A stretch of DNA of 57,942 bases from a bacterium. Its GTDB lineage: Bacteria; Hydrogenedentota; Hydrogenedentia; Hydrogenedentiales; SLHB01. Under the pieces are notes generated by a model that was given only the letters and a program-made list of their open reading frames with translations, was not told the origin of the DNA and made no database searches. Of the stretch, positions 49,123-55,469 are shown piece by piece. The DNA lies in the NCBI GenBank assembly GCA_024231375.1, contig JAAEQP010001826.1, forward strand, positions 1 to 57,942. The letters are read 5' to 3'. Numbering within the stretch: the stretch's first letter is position 1; every line of letters begins with the position of its first letter. Made by a program: the position numbers and the translations under genes.

Positions 49123-49146
49123 CCCCGGCCACCCGGCCGGGGTTTT
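49123..49146 (+). terminator. Rho-independent terminator ending the cargo island
   Basis: CCCCGGCC (49123-49130) and GGCCGGGG (49135-49142) with loop ACCC, followed by TTTT. A second small hairpin (TGCGGC/GCCGCA) precedes it near 49095. Confidence 0.88.
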
Positions 49147-49212
49147 CTGCGTTCTGGCGCTTTCCGCTTTCCCGCTCCTTTTTCCCCTATCGGTTGACGC
49201 GCGCGGAAATCG

Positions 49213-49287
49213 TGCAGGGTGGCTGTTGGGCGCCCGACCGGGCTCATATCCCGGTTCACGCGGGTTCGATTCCCGCCCCTGACACCA
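49213..49287 (+). tRNA. tRNA-Met-like (anticodon CAT), atypical D arm
   Basis: 75 bases ending in CCA. Anticodon arm CCGGG-CTCATAT-CCCGG (49238-49254) with T before CAT; T arm GCGGG-TTCGATT-CCCGC (49260-49276); acceptor strand CCCTGAC (49277-49283) pairs at five of seven positions with TGCAGGG (49213-49219). GGGCTCAT is as in initiator tRNA. The D arm does not form a normal four-pair stem. Could be an active divergent tRNA or a decaying one. Confidence 0.55.
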
Positions 49288-49349
49288 GTCCCGAGGAAAA
49301 ACGGCAAGCATGGGCGAGAAGCCCGCAAGCGAAAGGCGAGAAGCCAATC

Positions 49350-50153
49350 ATGGGTATGCAACTGAAGCTGGATGACGAAGGAAACGCAGTACTCGAAGAA
49401 GGGAAGCCCGTTTACACGTTTGAGGACGGAAGCGAGAAGGGTGTCGACGTCGGGCATATGTTCGGAAAGATTACCACTCTCAACACGGAATCCAAGGACC
49501 ACAGGCTTGCCGCGAAGGCAGCCAAGGAAGCCTTAGCCGTGTTCGAAGGCCTCGACGCCGACGCCGCCCGCAAGGCGCTGGAGACGGTGCAGAACCTGGA
49601 TGACAAGAAGCTGGTCGACGCCGACCAAGTTGGGCAGATCAAGGCCGAAATGGAGAAAGTCCACGCCGAGAAGGCGCAGGAGTTCACAAAGCAGATTGAG
49701 ACGCTGGAAGGCCAGATCCGATCGCACCTTATCGGCCGCGAGTTCACCAACCCCGAGCTTCTCGAAAAGTACACGTTTCCGACGGCCGCGATGGCGGAAG
49801 CCTTCTTTGGCCCCAGGTTCAAGGTTGAGGACGGCCGCGTGGTCGGCTACAACCAAGCCGGCAACCAGATTTTCAGCCGCGAAAAAGCGGGTGAGATCGC
49901 GGACTTCGCCGAGGCGCTGGAGACGATGATTGCCGAGCATCCGGACCGGGATAAGTTCCTCCGGGGCTCTGGCAACAGCGGTTCTGGCGGGACCGGCAAC
50001 ACGAAGGGCGACGGCGCGGCCAACAGCAAGCGCGCCGCCCTCATGACGGACATCGAGAAGGTTGCATACATCCAGAAGCACGGCATCAAGGCATGGCAAG
50101 AAAAAGTAGCGGCAGACATCGAAGCGACAAACGCTGAGCGCGCCGCCAAATGA
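49350..50153 (+). CDS. Scaffolding-like protein
   Basis: 267 residues from ATG 49350 after GGCGAGAAG; the frame runs upstream through the tRNA but has no other good start. Middle is a coiled coil (AKAAKEALAVFEGLDAD, KLVDADQVGQIKAEMEKV), then a Gly/Ser/Asn-rich linker (GNSGSGGTGNTKGDG) and a C-terminal helix, as in phage scaffolds. Directly before the capsid gene. Confidence 0.7.
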   Translation: MGMQLKLDDEGNAVLEEGKPVYTFEDGSEKGVDVGHMFGKITTLNTESKDHRLAAKAAKEALAVFEGLDADAARKALETVQNLDDKKLVDADQVGQIKAEMEKVHAEKAQEFTKQIETLEGQIRSHLIGREFTNPELLEKYTFPTAAMAEAFFGPRFKVEDGRVVGYNQAGNQIFSREKAGEIADFAEALETMIAEHPDRDKFLRGSGNSGSGGTGNTKGDGAANSKRAALMTDIEKVAYIQKHGIKAWQEKVAADIEATNAERAAK

Positions 50154-50179
50154 GCTAACAGAAGAAGGACACGCACATC

Positions 50180-51169
50180 ATGGCTAACACACTTCACGGC
50201 AATTTCACGATCTATGACGAGGAATACTTCGGCGGCATGGTCGAAACCCTCGCTCAGAACATGAACGTCTTCAACACGGCGTCCCGGGGTGCGCTCCGGC
50301 TCCGGTCTGAGGCGCTCAAGGGCTACTACGAGAAGCACCAGTTTTTCCCCCGCATCTCGGGCATGGTGAGCCGGCGTGACCTGACGTCGAGCGCGGCGCA
50401 GACCGACAAGGCGCTGAGCACCACCGAGATCGCTGTCGTCAAGGCGTTCCGGAAGTTCGCCTCGACCAAGGCCGCAATCAGCGTGTGGAAGACGCTGGGC
50501 GAGACCGAGGACGTCTTCAGCTACGCACTCGGCGTGATGCTGGGTGACCACCAGACCGCGGACATGCTCACGCTTGGCGTTGAGAGCGTGGAAGCCGCGA
50601 TCCGGGGCGTCGGCACCGACCTGAATTACGACGCGACCGGTGAGACCACGCCGACGCTGACGGCCGCGCACCTGGCGTCCGGTATGCAGAAGATGGGTGA
50701 CATGCACGGCAAGCTCCGGTGCTGGCTGATGCACAGCAAGCCCTTCTTCGACCTTGTGGGCGCTGACCTCGGCACGGCCGTGACCAACGTCACCGACAAG
50801 GTGCGCGTCACTGGTCCGCTGACTCAGGCACTCGGGCTTCCGTGCATCGTCACGGATGAGGCGTCGCTGGTCGATGCCAACGGCTCGCTCACGGACACCT
50901 ACAACGTGCTCGGCCTTGTCGAGACCGCAGTGGACGTGAACCAGTCTGAGAGCGAAGAGCGCCTGTTCGACGCCGTGTCCGGCGAAGAGTCCATCAGCTA
51001 CCGGTTCCAGGCTGAGTGGGCCACGAACCTCGGCTGCAAGGGCTTCACCTGGGACGTCACCAATGGCGGCAACAACCCGACGGACGCAGCGCTCGCGACT
51101 GCTTCCAATTGGGACCAGACCGCCACGAGCGTGAAGGACTGTGCCGGCGTTCGCATCGTCGTTGAATGA
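50180..51169 (+). CDS. Major capsid protein
   Basis: 329 residues. NTLHGNFTIYDEEYFGGMVE, FFPRISGMVSRRDLT, YALGVMLGDHQTADMLTLGV and LRCWLMHSKPFFDL match HK97-fold capsid proteins of this size without a long delta domain. Position after a scaffold-like gene and before connectors agrees. Expected to be the most abundant virion protein. Confidence 0.78.
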   Translation: MANTLHGNFTIYDEEYFGGMVETLAQNMNVFNTASRGALRLRSEALKGYYEKHQFFPRISGMVSRRDLTSSAAQTDKALSTTEIAVVKAFRKFASTKAAISVWKTLGETEDVFSYALGVMLGDHQTADMLTLGVESVEAAIRGVGTDLNYDATGETTPTLTAAHLASGMQKMGDMHGKLRCWLMHSKPFFDLVGADLGTAVTNVTDKVRVTGPLTQALGLPCIVTDEASLVDANGSLTDTYNVLGLVETAVDVNQSESEERLFDAVSGEESISYRFQAEWATNLGCKGFTWDVTNGGNNPTDAALATASNWDQTATSVKDCAGVRIVVE

Positions 51170-51227
51170 CCAACCGAGCCATGCCCTTTTGGCGGAGGGT
51201 GGCGGCTCGAACCATGGAGGAAAAGGC

Positions 51228-52295
51228 ATGGCAGCACCAACCAGAGCGGGCGTGTACGGGAAGCAAGGGCTATCCCGGCACGCCCCTCTTATGTCTGTAG
51301 CGTCGGGCCTGGAAGCGCTGGGCTTCCGGGCGGTATGGCGCAACCCCGGCCCCGTACGCATGGGTGAGCGTGAGGATTTCGCGCTTGTCGTCGTGCTCGG
51401 AGCCAAGGCCCAATCAGCGCTCATCGCCGCAAACTACGCGCTGGAGAACTACGCCCCGTGCCTCATTGTAGAGCAGGCGTTTCTGTGCCGTGGCAACCAG
51501 TCACAACCAGAAGCGGGCGGCTACTGGCAGCTCGGGCCGTGCCTCAACTGGCTACCGCCGGAGCCGTGCCCTGGCGACCGGTTCACCGCGCTCGCGCTGG
51601 ACCGTGCAACCGAGCCGCGCGGCGGCGGTGACTGCATCCTCATATGCGGCCAAGTCCCGGGCGACGCAGCGCACGGCCTCAGCGAAAAGGCGCTTGCTGC
51701 ATGGTATCAGACCTGTATCGGACAGATCCGTGAGCACGCGCCAGGCGTGCCTATCCGCTGGCGTCCGCACCCGCTCGCGAGCATGACAGTCCCGGGCGTC
51801 GATCAAGTAAGCGCCGATGGCGTACCGCTGGAGCATGATCTGCAGGACGCGGCGGCCGTCGTGACCCTCAACAGCACCTGTGGGCTCACGGCGTTGCTGG
51901 CCGGAGTGCCGGTGTTCTGCTCTGAACTGGCGTACTATTCGGCGTTCGCGAATCGCGAATTTGCACGGCTGGCCGATCCGGAATGGCACGACACTGCACC
52001 GCTGTTCAACCGCCTGGCGTATGCGCAGTGGACACACGCAGAACTCACGTCCGGCGCGGCGCTCCGCTTCGTGCTCGGGCATGTTGACGGCTTCCGCGAC
52101 TATGGAAGCCCAGTCGAACAGACAACGCCGGAGCCGTTAGCTCCACAGGACAGCGGCAGCGGGCCGGATGACGGCCTGGACGCGCTGGACAAAACGCAGT
52201 TGCTGCAACGGAGTCTGGTCCTGGGCTTGCCCTTTGACAAGCGGCACGGCGCGGACACTATCCGGGCCGGCATCAGGAAGGCGCAGGATGGCTAA
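51228..52295 (+). CDS. Glycosyltransferase-like protein in the head operon
   Basis: 355 residues, ATG 51228 with GGAGG seven bases upstream. IRWRPHPLAS, LEHDLQDAAAVVTLNSTCGL and TALLAGVPVFCSELAYYSAF match the capsule-synthesis/Kdo-type donor domain, like residues 170-250 of the protein at 24343. The C-terminal 35 residues (ALDKTQLLQRSLVLGLPFDK) resemble a HeH/LEM helix pair found in phage head proteins. Its place directly after the capsid gene suggests it acts on virion proteins, possibly glycosylating the capsid. Confidence 0.68.
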   Translation: MAAPTRAGVYGKQGLSRHAPLMSVASGLEALGFRAVWRNPGPVRMGEREDFALVVVLGAKAQSALIAANYALENYAPCLIVEQAFLCRGNQSQPEAGGYWQLGPCLNWLPPEPCPGDRFTALALDRATEPRGGGDCILICGQVPGDAAHGLSEKALAAWYQTCIGQIREHAPGVPIRWRPHPLASMTVPGVDQVSADGVPLEHDLQDAAAVVTLNSTCGLTALLAGVPVFCSELAYYSAFANREFARLADPEWHDTAPLFNRLAYAQWTHAELTSGAALRFVLGHVDGFRDYGSPVEQTTPEPLAPQDSGSGPDDGLDALDKTQLLQRSLVLGLPFDKRHGADTIRAGIRKAQDG

Positions 52296-52734
52296 CTATA
52301 GCGACGATGCGGAAGTTCTGAAGGTTCGCCCGGACTGCTACGATGCGGGCGTGGCGGCGTTCCCAAACCAGCACCTGGAAGCCACGCGCGTCATCAATCG
52401 CGCCATCGACGTCGGCTGGTATCGCGCTATGGCGGAGTTGTTCGGCATCGACCCGCAATCCGATCCGTTCACGCAATCGCTACTGCTCAATGCCGACACG
52501 CAACTGACCGCGCTCGGCACGTTCAAGGCGGTCGAGCTCATTGCTCTGTTCTTGTCGAAAATGAACAAGGATGAAGAGAAGTGGGAGCGGATGCGCGCGC
52601 GCTACAAAGAGATGTACGAGGCCGAGCTTGCGGAAGTGCTGGGCGCCGGCCTTGACTATGATTGGGATGAAGACGGCACGATTGACGACGACGAACGCGC
52701 GGTGAATAGCCCGCGGTTTTTGGTGCGCGCATGA
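52288..52734 (+). CDS. Head-tail connector-like protein
   Basis: 148 residues, overlapping the previous gene by eight bases. ATRVINRAIDVGWYRAMAEL and KMNKDEEKWERMRARYKEMY are helical, with an acidic C-terminal region. Position and size fit an adaptor/connector protein; not recognised to family level. Confidence 0.6.
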   Translation: MANYSDDAEVLKVRPDCYDAGVAAFPNQHLEATRVINRAIDVGWYRAMAELFGIDPQSDPFTQSLLLNADTQLTALGTFKAVELIALFLSKMNKDEEKWERMRARYKEMYEAELAEVLGAGLDYDWDEDGTIDDDERAVNSPRFLVRA

Positions 52735-53177
52735 TAGTCGTTGAGGCACGATGGGAGCATGATCTTTCCCGATTCCTAACCGGCTTTGTCAATCAGTCGG
52801 TGTCCGCCCGAATCATGGGGCGCCTGGCCCAGCTCCAGGAGAAGCGCATGAAAACGCGCACCCTGGCGGGCAAAAACTATGAGGGCAACCCCTTTCCCGC
52901 CTACACCGAGCCGTACAAGAAGATTCGCCGCAAGGAAGGGCGCCAGGTCTCGCCGGTCAACCTCAAGCGCACCGGGCACATGCTCAACAGCATGTCGCAC
53001 CATGACTTTGCGAACAAGACCATCATCGACTTTGGCCCGGACGAATCGGCACGCGCACACGGACTCACCACCGGCAAATACCCGTTTTTCGCCATTTCGG
53101 TGGACGATGAGGATGCACTCGGCAAGGAAATAATTCGGCAGATGCGGAAGCAGCGCGCAAAGCGCGGAGGGCAGTAA
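52731..53177 (+). CDS. Neck/tail-completion-like protein
   Basis: 148 residues. RIMGRLAQLQEKRMKTRTLA, NPFPAYTEPYKKIRRKEGR, LKRTGHMLNSMSH and a basic C-terminus are typical of HK97 gp10- or virion-morphogenesis-like neck proteins. Overlaps both neighbours. Probably a stopper or tail-completion protein. Confidence 0.6.
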   Translation: MIVVEARWEHDLSRFLTGFVNQSVSARIMGRLAQLQEKRMKTRTLAGKNYEGNPFPAYTEPYKKIRRKEGRQVSPVNLKRTGHMLNSMSHHDFANKTIIDFGPDESARAHGLTTGKYPFFAISVDDEDALGKEIIRQMRKQRAKRGGQ

Positions 53178-53590
53178 TGGCCACGCCAGTCACACTCTAC
53201 GTCGAGACGCCGGACGCACTGATTGCGCACACGGAAACGCTGATCGCGAGCGCGAACTACACCGTCAGGCGTATATCCGAGGCGGACACCTCAGAGCTGG
53301 ATGAGATCCTATCCAACGCCGAACTGCCCGCAGCAGTAGTGATCTGGAGCGGTGCCAAGTTCGGGGAAGACCCGCGCGCCGGCCACGACATCGCCATCGT
53401 TGCGCGTATGGCTGAAGGCGACCCGGAAACCAAGGCCACGGCCGGGCGGACGCAGGCCTGGGCGCTGGTCAAGGCGCTGGACACGCAGATACTGAACCAG
53501 GCCCGATGGACCGTTAAGAGCTTGACGCCCATCGACGCACCGGGCGGCGGCATAGATTACCTGTTACGGTTCTTGATCGAGGACCACTAG
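53177..53590 (+). CDS. Tail terminator-like protein
   Basis: 137 residues. Follows the neck gene and precedes the tube genes, as tail terminators do. RTQAWALVKALDTQILNQAR and a strand-rich end with YLLRFLIEDH fit the fold. No direct family match by eye. Confidence 0.5.
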   Translation: MATPVTLYVETPDALIAHTETLIASANYTVRRISEADTSELDEILSNAELPAAVVIWSGAKFGEDPRAGHDIAIVARMAEGDPETKATAGRTQAWALVKALDTQILNQARWTVKSLTPIDAPGGGIDYLLRFLIEDH

Positions 53591-53622
53591 GCGGCGCGAG
53601 TTGACGAACGGAGGATGAACGT

Positions 53623-53877
53623 ATGACTACTCTCGAGTTCAAAAGCAAGTCGGGTATGGCGTTTGTGGCGGAGGTGAGCGAGCCCGAAAAGCTCGCGCCG
53701 CACCTGCTCACGGAAGCGGGCGCCCCGTGCGCCAAGGCCATCCGCACCGAGCTTACGACGATCACCCAGGGTCTAGCCGGTTCTGACCGACCTGTTCCAG
53801 GCGTGCATGTTTTCCGGAAATCGCGATGGGTCGACCCGGCCGCGCGAGGCAAGCTGGATCCCACAGAGGACGCGTAA
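53623..53877 (+). CDS. Small protein in tail block
   Basis: 84 residues with GGAGG upstream. TLEFKSKSGMAFVAEVSEPE and a C-terminal VFRKSRWVDPAARGK. Unknown function; perhaps a tail accessory. Confidence 0.5.
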   Translation: MTTLEFKSKSGMAFVAEVSEPEKLAPHLLTEAGAPCAKAIRTELTTITQGLAGSDRPVPGVHVFRKSRWVDPAARGKLDPTEDA

Positions 53878-53878
53878 T

Positions 53879-54223
53879 ATGGCCATCACCATTACCCCGA
53901 ACGGCGGCACTCCGGTTGTTTTCGCTGATGCCGCAATCGTGCCCGGGACGCTGACTTTCGGCGGCGGTGATGACGACCGCGGCGGAGACAACGACCGTGT
54001 GACCCGCGCGGGCATTGCGAATGATGGCTCATTTGAGGCGATCATCGACGGCGCCGCTACGCTGACCGAGGCACTGTTGTCGCCGTTGCAATCCGGTGTC
54101 GGTGAGGGCGATGTTGACATTACCGGTGACGCCACGAGTTATGACGCGCTCGTGGACCTGGAATACTTCGATGACTCGGTGCAGAAAGTGCGTGTGACCT
54201 GGAAGGGCACGACTACCCCGTAG
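53879..54223 (+). CDS. Tail-tube-like or immunity-type small beta protein
   Basis: 114 residues from ATG 53879. TPVVFADAAIVPGTLTFGGG, then GDVDITGDATSYDALVDLE and a terminal strand. Small beta-rich protein next to another of similar size; one or both may form the tail tube. Function inferred from position. Confidence 0.5.
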   Translation: MAITITPNGGTPVVFADAAIVPGTLTFGGGDDDRGGDNDRVTRAGIANDGSFEAIIDGAATLTEALLSPLQSGVGEGDVDITGDATSYDALVDLEYFDDSVQKVRVTWKGTTTP

Positions 54224-54232
54224 AGGTGTATT

Positions 54233-54589
54233 ATGGCTGCTGTTCTCCCGTTCGATAATGGCACGATTGGCGGCGTAGCGTTCGCGACCTCCGCAATGGT
54301 TCACGGCTCAGGCTCGCTGGTCCTAGCTGGTGTTGACATCCAGACTACGACCGCAGACGGCCGGATTCGCAATGTGCGCCAGAGCCAGCGCCCGAGCACC
54401 AGTTTCGAGCTGTTCGGCGATCTGGTGAGCACATACAAGACGGCGGTAGGGCAGGCCAAAGCAATCGTCCTCAACCGCGCCGCGACCCCGCTAGAGGACG
54501 GCAGCTTCAACGGCGTCTGCACGGCCGTCTATGACGAGTCCACGCATCTGACGCGCATTGACATTGCCGCTGACAGCACTTGGACTTGA
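54233..54589 (+). CDS. Small tail protein, tube candidate
   Basis: 118 residues. AVLPFDNGTIGGVAFATSAM, SLVLAGVDIQTTTADGRI and FNGVCTAVYDESTHLTRIDI are strand-rich. It directly precedes a terminator and the tail chaperone genes, the usual site of an abundant tube protein. Not recognised to family level. Confidence 0.5.
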   Translation: MAAVLPFDNGTIGGVAFATSAMVHGSGSLVLAGVDIQTTTADGRIRNVRQSQRPSTSFELFGDLVSTYKTAVGQAKAIVLNRAATPLEDGSFNGVCTAVYDESTHLTRIDIAADSTWT

Positions 54590-54615
54590 TCCGGGAGCAT
54601 AACCCTTTTCATTGA

Positions 54616-54645
54616 GGCCGGGCGGTTTCCGACTGCCCGGCCTTT
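54616..54645 (+). terminator. Rho-independent terminator between tube and chaperone genes
   Basis: GGCCGGGC (54616-54623) and GCCCGGCC (54635-54642) with an 11-base loop, then TTT. A partial stop here would leave tube mRNA more abundant than tape-measure mRNA. Confidence 0.82.
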
Positions 54646-54687
54646 GTCGTCTGGCGAACGAAAGAAAACACAACGGAGGAAACGGAG

Positions 54688-55164
54688 ATGAACGGCAACG
54701 GAATCAAGATCACGCTCAAGACAGACGCGGTGGTTGAAAACGTTTATGTGGCGACGGTGCGGCGGTGTCCGGCACTGCTCGGCATCCTCAAGAAGCTGAA
54801 CAAGGCGCAGACGCAACAGGCCACAGCCGCACGACGCTCAGAGCTGCTGTCGCAGAAGATTGCGGAGGCATCCCTGGAAGAGCTGGACGCCCTGGAAAAG
54901 GCCATCGACAAGGCCGCAGATGTGCAGGCCGCGCTCGGCACTTCCATGTATGCCGCGCTGGAAGAGTTCTTCGTGGTCGCGCTCATGGGATCCGGGCTCT
55001 ACAAAAAGGCGGAGGCGGAGCGGTTCGCGTCCTTCATCCCCATGATCGAGTTCGGCAAGATCCAGGACGCCATCCTGACTGGCCAAGGTGCGCTGGATTT
55101 TTCGCGGACGGCGGGGACGGCGAAGAAGGCAAAAAGCAAGCCCGCCGCACGCCCGCAGAAATAG
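54688..55164 (+). CDS. Tail assembly chaperone, first frame (gpG-like)
   Basis: 158 residues with GGAGG upstream. KLNKAQTQQATAARRSELLS and SLEELDALEKAIDKAADVQA are helical, and the gene sits just before the tape measure as tail chaperones do. A slippery-type A run at 55131-55135 near its end can move ribosomes into the -1 frame open to 55469. Confidence 0.65.
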   Translation: MNGNGIKITLKTDAVVENVYVATVRRCPALLGILKKLNKAQTQQATAARRSELLSQKIAEASLEELDALEKAIDKAADVQAALGTSMYAALEEFFVVALMGSGLYKKAEAERFASFIPMIEFGKIQDAILTGQGALDFSRTAGTAKKAKSKPAARPQK

Positions 55165-55469
55165 CCGCCGACACCGCTGAGGCGCGACTCTTCCGCGCGA
55201 TGGCACTGGACGTCGGGCTCGATCCGGATACGGCCGACATAGCCGACGTGTTGCTGTTGTGTGAGCATCGCGCAACCGATCGGGACGGCGCACCGCGCAA
55301 CACGCTGCAGAAGGAAGTAGCCCGCTGCCAAAGCTGGCTCAAGTCCGAGCGACTACAGGCCGACAACGCAAAAGCGCGTGCCGTGAAAAAACGTAAAGCG
55401 GTTGACGCTGCGTGCGGTAATGTAGAAAAAACCGCAAGGGGCTCAGCGAATGGCCGACAAGACGTTTGA
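55131..55469 (+). CDS. Chaperone -1 frame extension (gpT-like)
   Basis: Open from before the A run to TGA at 55469, with RLFRAMALDVGLDPDTADIA, LLLCEHRATDRDG and a basic helical end. In frame -1 to the gene at 54688. Expression is either by a -1 frameshift at AAAAAGC (55131-55137) or by an independent ATG at 55200, which has no good ribosome site. Ends 20 bases into the tape-measure gene. Frameshift is inferred from family habit. Confidence 0.5.
   Translation, partial: KKQARRTPAEIAADTAEARLFRAMALDVGLDPDTADIADVLLLCEHRATDRDGAPRNTLQKEVARCQSWLKSERLQADNAKARAVKKRKAVDAACGNVEKTARGSANGRQDV

Noticed and set aside
49194..49220. TTGACG upstream of the tRNA-Met-like gene as a promoter
   Set aside because: The -10 position reads GGGTGG inside the tRNA.
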